Shown one piece after another: positions 10,013-19,777 of a stretch of DNA of 64,000 bases. The translations under genes were made by a program, and so were the position numbers. Source of the DNA: Flectobacillus longus (GTDB lineage Bacteria; Bacteroidota; Bacteroidia; Cytophagales; Spirosomataceae); assembly GCF_030056705.1 (NCBI RefSeq), contig NZ_JASHIC010000019.1, forward strand, positions 99,107 through 163,106, read 5' to 3'. The notes under the pieces were generated by a model. That model worked only from the letters and a program-made list of their open reading frames with translations. It had not been told where the DNA came from and did not search any database. Position 1 is the stretch's first letter, and each line of letters opens with the position of its first letter.

Positions 10013-11038
10013 TTATAATGAATTTCTTAAAATGATTTGCATAGGCATCTGCGTACTGGTTTTTTTGCCCTCTACCACAACAGATGCTGCAATTTTGCCA
10101 ACTTCTTCCAATGGACTTGAAATTACTGTGATACCACCTGCAAGGATTTCTTTGTAACAAGAGTCATTGAGTGAAATCAAGCCAACTTCTTTTCCTAAAG
10201 TAAATCCTTGTGTTGTACTCGACTTAATAGCATATACCAAATCAGTGTCGTCCATTGTCAAATAAGCATTTCCTTCTTCCACTTCTTCGCCTTCTAAGCC
10301 ATCTAATACTTGGAAGTCAAAGCCATTATTTTCGCAGAAATTACGGAAACCTGTAATCAACTCAGCATCGAAGTATTCTTCTTCAGTCAGAACCAAGTTA
10401 AGTGTTTTATATTTTTTAAATACCTCTAATTGGCTTTGCATTACACTACAAATTTCTTCACCTGAATTGTTCACAATTGAAGAGTTTGTTCCGTTAAGAT
10501 TTTGTAGTGACTTATCTAACAAAATCAAGCGTTCGCCAGAGATTTTCTTGAGGCATTTGATATTTTCTTCGTTTTCCTCGATAAGGTGAGGCATAATCAC
10601 ATAGTAGTGATAATTACCTAAGTGATTGTTAATAATCTCACGGAAGTTATCGCTCTTGTAGTTATAAGTAAAAATATCTACAATTACTTCCTTGCCAGCA
10701 GCATTTACAAAAGCATTAAAAATGGCTTTGTTGCTTTCGGTAATTTTACCAACCAAGAAAAAAACTTTAGTTTTCTTTTGAGCAGATTTTCCAGAAATGA
10801 AATAACCTTTTCTGAAGATAGAAGTAATCACACCCAAGCGATGTAATTCGGCATAAGCACGCTCTACGGTATCTCTTGAAAGATAGCATTCTTCGCTAGC
10901 TTCATTGATTGAAGGGAGACGTTCTCCAACTTTCAGGATTCCAGACTCAATGTCAGCCAAAAGCGAATTTACCAATTGTTGGTATTTGGGAGTTTTTGAG
11001 TCGTGCTTAATTTGGGCAAATTCTACAAAAGTCTTCAT
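10013..11038 (-). CDS. GntR-family transcriptional regulator with a LacI-like sugar-binding domain
   Basis: A GntR winged helix-turn-helix occupies about residues 10-75 (KYQQLVNSLLADIESGILKV, then LPSINEASEECYLSRDTVERAYAELHRLG). The rest resembles the periplasmic-binding-protein-like ligand domain of LacI-type regulators, ending AASVVVEGKK...ILRNSL. Such Bacteroidota regulators usually respond to sugars. The start at 11038 (MKTFVEF) gives 341 residues and removes a poorly conserved extension. A paralogue lacking its DNA-binding domain lies 700 bp away. Ligand and targets are unknown. Confidence 0.88.
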   Translation of the reverse strand: MKTFVEFAQIKHDSKTPKYQQLVNSLLADIESGILKVGERLPSINEASEECYLSRDTVERAYAELHRLGVITSIFRKGYFISGKSAQKKTKVFFLVGKITESNKAIFNAFVNAAGKEVIVDIFTYNYKSDNFREIINNHLGNYHYYVIMPHLIEENEENIKCLKKISGERLILLDKSLQNLNGTNSSIVNNSGEEICSVMQSQLEVFKKYKTLNLVLTEEEYFDAELITGFRNFCENNGFDFQVLDGLEGEEVEEGNAYLTMDDTDLVYAIKSSTTQGFTLGKEVGLISLNDSCYKEILAGGITVISSPLEEVGKIAASVVVEGKKTSTQMPMQIILRNSL

Positions 11039-11293
11039 TATGTTAATTTTTGGAAATACTATAGTTTTTATAAGGTATTGGGGTATTTGACGAAAAAGAG
11101 ATTTCAAAAAACTAGCTTATCTTATTATGATACTTGCTAAAGTTATTATAGGTTTTAAATGCCTTTGAGTTGTATTGAGGTAAGACCAAAAGGGCTTTGT
11201 TTAATATTTTACTGAATTGGATAAGTACCGAAAAATTATGATAAAATCCAGTTTTTTGATGATTCAAAGATAGGCCAATAAAGTTCGAATCTG

Positions 11294-11364
11294 TTAGGAC
11301 ACATTTGTCAAATACTAGTACATATCTTGCAAAAAGTTCTTTTTTTGAATATAGTAGGACATAT
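11294..11364. promoter_or_regulatory. Three TAGGACATAT-like direct repeats, possible operators
   Basis: TTAGGACACAT (11294-11304), TAGTACATAT (11316-11325) and TAGGACATAT (11355-11364) recur in the same orientation upstream of the GntR-type gene. Location next to a GntR regulator suggests binding sites, but this is inference. Otherwise the 11,039-11,460 region shows no convincing gene. Confidence 0.35.
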
Positions 11365-11467
11365 ATTGCAGATTGTGTAAAAAATGTCAGGAGAAAATAT
11401 ACTTTGATATAATCAAAGTATAGAAATTTCAAATTTGTATTTTTCGGTGAATGCCCTTCAAAACAAA

Positions 11468-11496
11468 AAAGTCCTTTGCCATTGGCAAAGGACTTT
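11468..11496 (-). terminator. Terminator for a leftward gene remnant
   Basis: A perfect 13-bp stem (11468-11480 with 11484-11496) has a 3-nt loop. Read leftward it runs into TTTTTTGTTTT. It fits the end of the outer-membrane-protein remnant whose stop codon is at 11511. Confidence 0.75.
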
Positions 11497-11510
11497 AACT
11501 TACAAAAACT

Positions 11511-11660
11511 TTAAAACTTCATTGAATAGTTGAAGTGAGTTTTTGAACCAAAACTTTCCTTCAAAGGTAGACTTTCGCCAATCCAAGCCTTATCCTGAAA
11601 TACCCTGCTGTAGGTGGCTGTCATGGTTAGAATACCCTTTACGGCACAGTGCAGGATATT
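11511..11660 (-). pseudogene. 3' remnant of an outer-membrane beta-barrel protein gene
   Basis: Read leftward, the frame ends in ATYSRVFQDKAWIGE and SLPLKESFGSKTHFNYSMKF. The aromatic C-terminus and alternating polar/hydrophobic pattern look like the last strands of a beta-barrel outer-membrane protein. A proper terminator follows at 11468-11496, as expected of a real gene end. No start or upstream barrel is present: the frame to the right becomes unlike a barrel protein before about 11,700. It is therefore read as the tail of a gene whose 5' part was lost. The exact joint is uncertain. Confidence 0.5.
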
Positions 11661-11743
11661 ACCTATATAACCAACTGAGTATTTTTGAAGAAATAGAAAA
11701 TAATAGAAATTTGAAAATAGATAGCGTACAATTGTACCCACAT

Positions 11744-12565
11744 ATACACGTGACAAAACCTCAAACTATCATCGACAATCAAACCAATGTCGCCTCTATG
11801 AAGGTGTTGTTGGTTTTTAATAAACTGAGTGATTTCAAAGATAAAATCTACCAAAGTTTTCTTGAAAAATTGGGGGAAAAAGCTCATGTCGATGTGTATG
11901 TGCATCAGGTTACGCCATATTCAACGCTACACTTCGACCAAGTAATTCGTGAAAGAATTGCCGAATATAATCATGTGGCTGTATTGTTACATTCGTCGTA
12001 TCTTCATGAAGATGTTCTGAAAACACTTAATAGTATTCCTAAGGAAAAACTACTAATTTTGGATAAGAAAAATGAATTCATCCGAGGTGAATATGCTTGT
12101 GTGTATCATGATTTTGAGGAAGGAATTCAGCAAATATTTACAGAAATGAAGGATTCATTAAGTAAATATCAAACGATAAACTTGGTCGTAAATGAATCCA
12201 GTAATATAGCAAGATCACTTGAAGATGGTATTCAAAAGTTTGCAAAGAAATATTCTTTTGAATTTAATGTAATAAATGAGATAAAAGAGGAGGTTGTTAG
12301 ACCAAATCAAGTATTTTTGGTTCTTTCTGAACAAGGACTTGCCGATATATTAAAACTCTGTGCTAAACGCCAACTGTTGCTGGGTAAAAATATTGGTATC
12401 ATTTCATACAATGAAACCCCTCTAAAAGAAGTTTTATTTGGAGGAATATCCGTTGTAACCATCAATTATGAAGAGCTTGGCCGTCAGGCCGCAGACTTGA
12501 TTTTACAACGTAAAAAAGAACACATCAAAACACCTATTCGCTTTATTCAACGAAATTCACTTTAA
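11744..12565 (+). pseudogene. 5'-truncated GntR/LacI-like regulator (ligand-binding domain only)
   Basis: From about MKVLLVFNKL (ATG at 11798) to the end IRFIQRNSL, the product aligns along its whole length with the ligand domain of the regulator at 10013-11038 (ILRNSL end, VGLISLN versus IGIISYN, GGITVIS versus GGISVVT). The winged-helix DNA-binding domain is missing. The frame remains open upstream to 11543, but that part is antisense to the outer-membrane-protein remnant and looks non-native. A 255-residue protein from 11798 could still be made and might act as a sugar-binding protein. A disrupted paralogue is the simplest reading. Confidence 0.6.
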
Positions 12566-12682
12566 TACATTCGTATCTTATCGAGCGAACGATAGCAATG
12601 AACTAATAAATTTAGTCAAAAAGGTAAAAGCATAAACAATTAAGCTTTTTACCCCTAAATTGCATCAAGAAGGTTTAAATTA

Positions 12683-15600
12683 ATGAGAGTCAGAAGTTTA
12701 CTGATTATATTGATAATACTACAATACGTACACACAACCACAGGGCAACTGAGGTTTAACCGTATTGGTACTCAGCATGGTCTTTCTCAAAGCACTGCTT
12801 TCAATATCTTTCAAGACAGTAAGGGCTTCTTGTGGTTTGCCACTTCCGATGGTCTCAACAAATATGATGGCTATAGCTTCACTGTTTATCGTCATGATTT
12901 TGACGACCCTAATTCTATCTCCAGTAGCAATATTTCGTGTATCACCGAAGACCCCGATGGTAATTTATGGATTGGGACAATCAATGGTGGGGTCAATAAA
13001 CTAGATGTAGCTTCTGGAAAATTTATTCGCTTCAAACAAGCCAAATATCAATCTAATATCAGCGATAGAAGTATTTCGGGCATTGTAGCTACTAAAGACC
13101 GCAAAATTTGGGCTGCTACTTATGGCTATGGTTTATTGTGTTTTAATCTCGAAGATAACTCTATTGCTTGGCGTTTGACAGAATCACGCCAGCTCAATGC
13201 CAATGATATTACTCGTTTTTATAAAGATAAAAGAGGAAACCTTTGGCTAGGAGGGCACTATGGTGTAATGACCATGCTCGATACTCAACGAAAGGCACAT
13301 ACTTTCAGATTAGAAAACGAGCTACCTCCACAGAAAAACCAAATAAACTGCCTTTTTGAAGACCTAAACGGAGATTTGCTGATAGGGACTCGTGGTAATG
13401 GTCTATATAAATTTGATATTCGTACCAAGCAGTTTACCCGATTACTGTATAACCCTTATGTAACGGACAAAGAAAATATCATTACCTCAATGGTACGTGA
13501 TCAGGAAGGTACATTATGGGTAGGAACCGATAATGGGGCAATTCTGGTCAAAAGCTCTGATTTTGCCAATATCTCTCGTGTTCAAGCAAATCTTGATTCA
13601 GATACAGGGTTAAGTTCATTTTCGATTATGTCTTTATGTGTCGACAGAGACAATAACATTTGGATCGGTACTTGGGAAGGTGGTGTCAATGTACATTATA
13701 GCCGTCACTCAAAGTTTGCCTTGTATCGTCACAAGTCTAATTCCCCTCAAAGTTTATTAAGTAACCGAGTAACCTCTATTAGTTGCGAAACCAACGATCG
13801 TATTTGGGTTGGTAGCAATAGTGGCTTGACTTTGTTGGACAGAGCTAATAATCAGTTTACTCATTATATAAATGACCAAGAATCTGCCAAAATTCAAAAC
13901 AACAATGATATTGTATTTCTTCAGCACGACCGTGACGGTGATATGTTTGTGGGCGTTTGGGGGGTTGGTTTGAGGTTATTAAAAAAAGGTAGTGGTAGTT
14001 TTGAGAACTTCACTTACTCAAGGGGCAAATATGGTATGAATATGACAGCCATTGCGCTATCACGATATCCTAACAAAGTATGGTTGGGTACGCAAGGCTC
14101 AGGGGTTTTACTTTTTGACAAACAGGCGAAAACGTTTACGCCCATTCCCGAACTAAACAAAGTTGGTCGCCTATTAGGAGTAAATGTCAATTCCTTGATG
14201 GAGGATTTCCTAGGAAATTTATGGGTTGGTTCAAACAACAATGGCATTTTTGCCTATAATCCTCGCACTCGCCGTGTAACACATTACAAACAAACTGATG
14301 CTGAGGGGAGCTTGAGAGGTAGTGCTGTATTCCGTATTTTTCAAGATTCTAGAAAAAGAATTTGGGTTGGAACTAACGGTGGAGGACTAAACTTATTTTA
14401 TCCCAATACCAGAACTTTCAAAAACCTAACCGTCAAAGATGGTTTGCCAAACAATGCTGTAAAAGGTATTATGGAAGACGGTCATCAGAACTTATGGCTT
14501 GCTACCAACGAAGGGTTGGCTGTTTTTGATACTAAAAAATGGAAGTTTAAAAACTTTGCTGAGTCGGACGGCTTACAAGGAAAAGAATTTTTGATTAATG
14601 CTTATGCAAAAAATCAAAAAGGAGATATGTTTTTTGGAGGTACTGGGGGGCTCAATGTATTTAATCCTGATAGCTTAAAAGGCAGCAACGAAGTGCCTCA
14701 TATATATCTGACAGGTGTAAAATTGTTTAATAAACCTGTTTCGATAGGGGAAGATTCTCCACTCGAACAAGATATTTCGGTAACAGAAGAAATTGTATTC
14801 AAATCAAGCCAAAATGTTTTTGCTATTGATTATGTAGCCTTGGACTTCCAACAGCTCAAAAATAATCAATATGCCTACATCATGGAGGGCTTCGACAAAG
14901 ATTGGAACTACGTCGGTAAGCAACGTACAGCTAGTTATACCAACCTCAATCCAGGTACTTATACATTTAAAGTAAAAGCTACTAATAACGATGGCGTTTG
15001 GAATGAAAAACCAGCAGAGATACAAGTGGTGGTATTGCCACCATGGTACCGTACTTGGTGGGCGTTTTTCTTATATGCCATGATGTTGGTGGCAGGCTTG
15101 GTATTTCTTCGAAGAATGATTGAAATGCGTGAGCGATTTAAGTCTGATTTGAGATTAAAAGAAAAAGAAAAGGAGCAAATTCGAGAATTAGACAAACTCA
15201 AAACCAATTTCTTTACCAATATTTCGCATGAGTTTCGCACGCCACTAACGTTGATTATTTCACCGTTGGAGAGATTCTTTGCTGAAAATCCTGATTTGCC
15301 AGAAAAACAGAAATCTCAGTTTAAATTGATTCATCGTAATGCCAAACAATTGCTCAAATTAATCAATCAACTATTGGATTTATCAAAATTGGAAGCAGGA
15401 AAGTTTACGCCTGAAATCTCGCAGAGTGATATTGTGGAGTTTTTAGAAAAAATAACATTCTCTTTTAAAAACTTGGCAGAACAGAAGCAAATAGATTTAA
15501 CATTTGTAACTGAACCAAAACAATTAATGGCTTTTTACGATGCCGATATTTTAGAAAAAGTCGTAACCAATTTGCTATCAAATGCCTTTAAATATACCCC

Positions 15601-16759
15601 TGAAAAAGGAAAGATAGAGGTGAATCTTGAGCCTATTTACCAGCTTGGTGGGCAATTAGATAAAGTGCAAATTTTGGTAAAAGATACTGGTTCTGGGATT
15701 TCACCACAACATATCTCTAATATATTTAATCGTTTTTATCAAATTCAGGAGTCTACTCAGCCACAAATAGTTGGAACGGGCGTCGGTTTGGCACTTTGTA
15801 AAGAATTGATTTTGTTGCACCGTGGAGATATTTCAGTAGCCAGTATTCCGCAGGAAGGAAGTACCTTCAAAGTTATATTGCCTGCGTCTGCAAGCTCATT
15901 TGAAAGAAGCTGGATTAAAGAGACAACCAAAGAGATAGGGATTGAAACACTTACTGTGTTGAAAAAGACTATGCCTAAAAACGATAAATCGAGTATCAAT
16001 AGCGAAAAGCCAATCGTCTTAATTGCTGAAGATAATGAAGAACTTCGTGAGTATATAAAAGAGGTATTGAGTGATAATTTTGAAGTTTTGGAAGCCGACA
16101 ATGGTAAGCTTGCTTGGGAAAAGGCGCTTAACTATATCCCAGACTTGATTATATCTGACTGGATGATGCCTGAATTAACAGGCGTAGAGTTTTGTGGGTT
16201 GGTAAAAGAAAATGTCAAAACAAGCCATATTCCTGTGATTATTCTTACTTCAAAAAGTAATAATGAAAGTAAAATTGTGGGTTGGGAAGTTGGTGCTGAT
16301 GATTATATCACAAAACCATTTAACGCAAATTTGCTAGAGGTTAGGGTGAAAAACCTATTGGAAATCCGTCGTAAACTTCGTGAGCGTTTTACACAAGAAG
16401 TGGAAATTCAACCTAAAGAAATTACGCTTAATACGGCCGATGAGCACTTCCTTGAGCGGGCTATTCGTACTGTTGAAGAAAATATAGATAATCCAGCTTT
16501 TGATATTCAGCAATTAGAATCTGAATTGAAAATGAGTAATATGCAGTTGTACCGCAAACTCAAAAGCTTGACCAATCTTTCTGGGAATGAGTTTATAAGA
16601 AATATTCGTTTGAAACGTGCGGTTCAATTACTAGAAACAGAAAGTTATACGGTATCTGAAATTGCCTACAAAGTAGGCTTCAATGACCCATCGTATTTTA
16701 CCAGAATTTTCAAAAAAGAATACGGTAAATCACCTTCCGAAATGAGAGATAAAGTTTGA
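12683..16759 (+). CDS. Hybrid two-component system protein (propeller sensor, kinase, receiver, AraC output)
   Basis: A single 1,358-residue chain. A signal peptide (about 1-22) precedes a periplasmic sensor of repeated two-component-regulator propeller motifs (F-D--G-LW-GT) up to ~690. A Y_Y_Y domain (~715-785) and one membrane helix (~792-811) follow. The histidine kinase has the H-box NISHEFRTPLTLI with His849, N box NLLSNAFKYTPE, and G boxes DTGSGISP and GTGVGLAL. The receiver domain has phospho-acceptor Asp1159 in SDWMMPE. A C-terminal AraC-type DNA-binding domain (~1250-1355) ends the protein. In Bacteroidota these proteins sense glycan fragments and switch on utilization loci. No such locus is adjacent, so the target is unknown. 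Confidence 0.95.
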   Translation: MRVRSLLIILIILQYVHTTTGQLRFNRIGTQHGLSQSTAFNIFQDSKGFLWFATSDGLNKYDGYSFTVYRHDFDDPNSISSSNISCITEDPDGNLWIGTINGGVNKLDVASGKFIRFKQAKYQSNISDRSISGIVATKDRKIWAATYGYGLLCFNLEDNSIAWRLTESRQLNANDITRFYKDKRGNLWLGGHYGVMTMLDTQRKAHTFRLENELPPQKNQINCLFEDLNGDLLIGTRGNGLYKFDIRTKQFTRLLYNPYVTDKENIITSMVRDQEGTLWVGTDNGAILVKSSDFANISRVQANLDSDTGLSSFSIMSLCVDRDNNIWIGTWEGGVNVHYSRHSKFALYRHKSNSPQSLLSNRVTSISCETNDRIWVGSNSGLTLLDRANNQFTHYINDQESAKIQNNNDIVFLQHDRDGDMFVGVWGVGLRLLKKGSGSFENFTYSRGKYGMNMTAIALSRYPNKVWLGTQGSGVLLFDKQAKTFTPIPELNKVGRLLGVNVNSLMEDFLGNLWVGSNNNGIFAYNPRTRRVTHYKQTDAEGSLRGSAVFRIFQDSRKRIWVGTNGGGLNLFYPNTRTFKNLTVKDGLPNNAVKGIMEDGHQNLWLATNEGLAVFDTKKWKFKNFAESDGLQGKEFLINAYAKNQKGDMFFGGTGGLNVFNPDSLKGSNEVPHIYLTGVKLFNKPVSIGEDSPLEQDISVTEEIVFKSSQNVFAIDYVALDFQQLKNNQYAYIMEGFDKDWNYVGKQRTASYTNLNPGTYTFKVKATNNDGVWNEKPAEIQVVVLPPWYRTWWAFFLYAMMLVAGLVFLRRMIEMRERFKSDLRLKEKEKEQIRELDKLKTNFFTNISHEFRTPLTLIISPLERFFAENPDLPEKQKSQFKLIHRNAKQLLKLINQLLDLSKLEAGKFTPEISQSDIVEFLEKITFSFKNLAEQKQIDLTFVTEPKQLMAFYDADILEKVVTNLLSNAFKYTPEKGKIEVNLEPIYQLGGQLDKVQILVKDTGSGISPQHISNIFNRFYQIQESTQPQIVGTGVGLALCKELILLHRGDISVASIPQEGSTFKVILPASASSFERSWIKETTKEIGIETLTVLKKTMPKNDKSSINSEKPIVLIAEDNEELREYIKEVLSDNFEVLEADNGKLAWEKALNYIPDLIISDWMMPELTGVEFCGLVKENVKTSHIPVIILTSKSNNESKIVGWEVGADDYITKPFNANLLEVRVKNLLEIRRKLRERFTQEVEIQPKEITLNTADEHFLERAIRTVEENIDNPAFDIQQLESELKMSNMQLYRKLKSLTNLSGNEFIRNIRLKRAVQLLETESYTVSEIAYKVGFNDPSYFTRIFKKEYGKSPSEMRDKV

Positions 16760-16898
16760 TCAATGTGAGAATTGATTTCTAGAAGGACCCAATGACCTGC
16801 GTATACCACTTGTTCCAGCGTATGATTAATACTGCTGGCATGTTAGAAAAATAACAATTACATTTGGAACAAATAGGTTATAGAAAGAAATAGAATAA

Positions 16899-17903
16899 AT
16901 GTCAACATTGATAGAAAGAATAAATAAGCTTTCAAATGAAATTGAAAACTTTCCACTTGGTAAGTGTTCTCCAAGTGATGAATCAGATAAGCGAACAGCT
17001 TATTTGTATTCTTTTAAGGATTTGTCTAAAAGGTTTGTTGCTTCTTTGAAAAGATTAGATGATTCAAGACTTGAAAAAATGTTAGAATCAATTGACTTAA
17101 ACCCAGAATTTATAACAGAAGCTTACGACCTTAAAGCAGATTTACAAACAATTATTGATTATTTAAATGATGCTAATAATTTACGAGAACGAATATCTAT
17201 ATCAGCAAAAGAAGCAAACGAGTTATCAGAAATAATTATTGGCAATTTGTCGAAAGAATCAGCAAATAATCTGCCTGTGATTTGCACCGGTTATGGACTA
17301 CAAACTGGAACAACGGATGAAGCGTTCAAGGGTAAATGGAATTACGTTTACCAAAGAGTGTCACATTTAGATAATTTGCAAATACTTGAACTTGGTAAAA
17401 AGTTAATGGGGAAATATCCCGAAAGTAAATTAGATGAAGTTATATTACAGTATTTTGATACTGATTCATTAGGATTAATTTCTGAATTTGATAATATTAA
17501 AGATTTTATTTGTAAAGAGCTGGAGAGTGCAAAGTTTATAATTTGGGTTGCAGTTTCATGGTTTACAGATAGAGATTTAGCTAATGTACTTTACAAAAAA
17601 GTAAAACAAGGTGTTAATATTCAGATTATTTTGAATGATGATAATATAAATTCAACCTTAAAAGAAAAATTAATAGAACATTTTGAAGTGTACTTTGCTC
17701 CTTCAAATGATAAGTTCAATAAATTAATGCATAATAAGTTTTGCATAATTGATTTAGAAAAAATCATTCATGGTTCCTATAATTGGACTAATAAAGCACA
17801 ATATAATAACGAAACTATTTCTTTAATTGATAGCCGTTTAGAAGCCAAAAAATTTGCAGAACAATTCTTGAGAATAAAACTTGAAATCATGAATGGAAAA
17901 TAA
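16899..17903 (+). CDS. Phospholipase D-like protein with one HKD motif
   Basis: The C-terminal third (about residues 200-330) is a PLD-like domain with the HxKxxxxD signature: His278, Lys280, Asp285, followed by GSYNWT and NNET. A single HKD motif implies a dimeric active site, as in Nuc-type nucleases and mitoPLD. The N-terminal ~200 residues are mostly helical and not recognised. Substrate (nucleic acid or lipid) cannot be told. The gene is visibly more AT-rich than the neighbouring kinase gene and has no operon partner, which hints at acquisition by transfer. Confidence 0.75.
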   Translation: MSTLIERINKLSNEIENFPLGKCSPSDESDKRTAYLYSFKDLSKRFVASLKRLDDSRLEKMLESIDLNPEFITEAYDLKADLQTIIDYLNDANNLRERISISAKEANELSEIIIGNLSKESANNLPVICTGYGLQTGTTDEAFKGKWNYVYQRVSHLDNLQILELGKKLMGKYPESKLDEVILQYFDTDSLGLISEFDNIKDFICKELESAKFIIWVAVSWFTDRDLANVLYKKVKQGVNIQIILNDDNINSTLKEKLIEHFEVYFAPSNDKFNKLMHNKFCIIDLEKIIHGSYNWTNKAQYNNETISLIDSRLEAKKFAEQFLRIKLEIMNGK

Positions 17904-18012
17904 AAAATATCAGATTAGAGTTTGAGTGATACAATAGATCTTTTCGTGTAATTGGATGGGAGTTCGCCCACAATCTCTTACTTTTTATCTTGTCATAGAT
18001 ATTAGATAAATT

Positions 18013-18058
18013 AAAAATCCTGCAAAACTGCTACAAGAAGCAGTTTTGCAGGATTTTT
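18013..18058. terminator. Strong bidirectional terminator
   Basis: A perfect 20-bp stem (18013-18032 with 18039-18058) and 6-nt loop, with AAAAA and TTTTT at its ends. It separates the convergent PLD-like and S1/P1-like genes. Confidence 0.9.
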
Positions 18059-18094
18059 AATTTATCTAAATAAAGCATTTTATCACTCAATCGC

Positions 18095-19087
18095 CTAGTT
18101 CTCAGGAGCTGCTTTGCGAGATTGAAGTAAGCCATTTTTTAATAGCTCATTTTTCTTCCAAGCTTTACTTTCTGTTTTAATTTTTTGTTTTGTAGCATCT
18201 ACATTTTTAGTAATGTCACTCAAATCTGGGCAACCTGCATCGACCCAGCAAGTGTACCAAAAGTCTGCTACACATTGCGATGACTCTAATAAACGCTCAT
18301 TTACTGAATTGCCCAGACGTTTTGCATAGGCTTTGGCAAATTCAGGTGTGTAGTTTTTGCGCATTTGACCAAATCTTTCTGAGCGTCTAAATTTCTGAGC
18401 TTCAGTAAATCCTTCAGAAGCATTTATTTCTTCTTCAAATACCGCCTTAAGCATCTCGCTTGATTTTCGAGCGACTTTCCAAATCTCCGCTTGTGGGTTT
18501 TTCAAATAATGAGCTTTGTGTTTTTGATAAAGGTTGTAAGTATCCAAATGTAATTCAGGAACTGTACTTTCCCATAAAGAATGCAAGCCTTTTTGATTAG
18601 TCAATTGACCATCATAGTTATAACTAGTGTGCAAAGGCACGTGTGCATCCGAAATATAGTGCCCCATATCGGCTGCGTAGTACAAAATACTGTCTTTTTG
18701 TTTGTTCTTAAATGCGTTAGTGAGCTTATCTTTGAGCCACAAAACCTCCCAAGGTACAGTACCATATTTGCGAAGGGTATCTTCTGAATATTTTTTTACG
18801 GCATCTTCCCATTTTTCTGGAATATTGTCAAGTCCTTCTTTTCCGAAAACGGGCGCATCGCCGTCGATGAAGTGTTTGGTTTCCTCTTTGGGGTCATCTT
18901 TGCGACGAACATCTGGGCGAACAGAATTATAAACCATATAGTCCATTTCGCTTCCGAAGAATAACTGCAAAGGCTTTGGTAAGGAATAAATTGAGATTTG
19001 GTGGATAGTGCGATGGGCTAAGAATCCCCATGAGCCAAGTGCCACAAGCAATACAATGGCTGAAGAAGTGATGAATAGTTTTTTCAT
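18095..19087 (-). CDS. S1/P1 nuclease / zinc-dependent phospholipase C superfamily protein
   Basis: A signal peptide (MKKLFITSSAIVLLVALGS) is cut just before WGFLAHRTIHQ; in this superfamily the mature N-terminal Trp binds zinc. Further likely metal ligands are HFID (~73) and the block DMGHYISDAHVPLHTSYNYD with LHSLWE after it. Length (330 residues) fits. Exported to the periplasm or surface and expected to cut phosphodiester bonds in nucleic acid or phospholipid; the substrate cannot be chosen from sequence alone. Monocistronic. Confidence 0.82.
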   Translation of the reverse strand: MKKLFITSSAIVLLVALGSWGFLAHRTIHQISIYSLPKPLQLFFGSEMDYMVYNSVRPDVRRKDDPKEETKHFIDGDAPVFGKEGLDNIPEKWEDAVKKYSEDTLRKYGTVPWEVLWLKDKLTNAFKNKQKDSILYYAADMGHYISDAHVPLHTSYNYDGQLTNQKGLHSLWESTVPELHLDTYNLYQKHKAHYLKNPQAEIWKVARKSSEMLKAVFEEEINASEGFTEAQKFRRSERFGQMRKNYTPEFAKAYAKRLGNSVNERLLESSQCVADFWYTCWVDAGCPDLSDITKNVDATKQKIKTESKAWKKNELLKNGLLQSRKAAPEN

Positions 19088-19206
19088 TAAATTTTTTAAA
19101 TAACAACTAATGAGCCCTTAGTACATATACTAAAGCAAAGTAGCAACAAAGTCATACTCGATTGTTTATCAATAATATATTGGCGTTTTAACAGACTTTG
19201 TAGATG

Positions 19207-19707
19207 CTAAGCGAGCTCCTCAGGTTTGGATTGAAAATACTCAATTAAGTTTAATTCAAAGTATAAAACATTATCTAGGGGGTTGTAGACATAAGGTGCT
19301 GTTTCTACAAATTGCATAGAACGATATAACCTTATTGCATCTGTTAGGGTAGTTAGGGTGTCTAATTTCATGGTTGAATACCCTGCTTTATAAGCAAAAG
19401 AAACCAATTCTTGAGCTAATTTTTTGCCATACTTTAAACCACGAAAAGCAGGACGAATATACAGCCTTTTCATTTCACAGACTCCCTCAGCAATAGGCTT
19501 AAGTGCAACGCAACCTGCTGGATGTTGTTCATGATACAATATAATGATGCAGCCCTTTGGCGTAGCGTAGACTTTTGAAAGCGTTTGAAGCTCTTGCTCA
19601 AAGTTTTGGAAACATAAATCTATTCCAAGTTCGAGAGAGTATTCTTCAAACAATTCCTGAACGATAGCAAGTTCTTGATCAGAGTAGTTTACATAATGAA
19701 ATTGCAT
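19207..19707 (-). CDS. GNAT family N-acetyltransferase
   Basis: A 166-residue protein with the GNAT fold pattern. A beta strand with CEMKRLYIRPAFRGLKYGKK gives the acetyl-CoA pyrophosphate loop (RGLKYGK, about 88-95). LDTLTTLTDAIRLYRSMQFV forms the usual C-terminal helix and strand. Cytoplasmic transfer of acetyl from acetyl-CoA to an amine is inferred; the acceptor is unknown. The gene stands alone between the S1/P1-like gene and the ferritin-like gene. Confidence 0.85.
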   Translation of the reverse strand: MQFHYVNYSDQELAIVQELFEEYSLELGIDLCFQNFEQELQTLSKVYATPKGCIIILYHEQHPAGCVALKPIAEGVCEMKRLYIRPAFRGLKYGKKLAQELVSFAYKAGYSTMKLDTLTTLTDAIRLYRSMQFVETAPYVYNPLDNVLYFELNLIEYFQSKPEELA

Positions 19708-19777
19708 AAAATCAACAAAGTGTTTAATTTTTTAATGAAGAAAACCTCAGCGTACCACGATTAATATATTTTTGAAT

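Noticed and set aside
11543..11743. N-terminal extension of the rightward regulator frame
   Set aside because: It is antisense to the outer-membrane-protein remnant, has no winged-helix pattern and shares nothing with the intact paralogue; read as accidental open frame.
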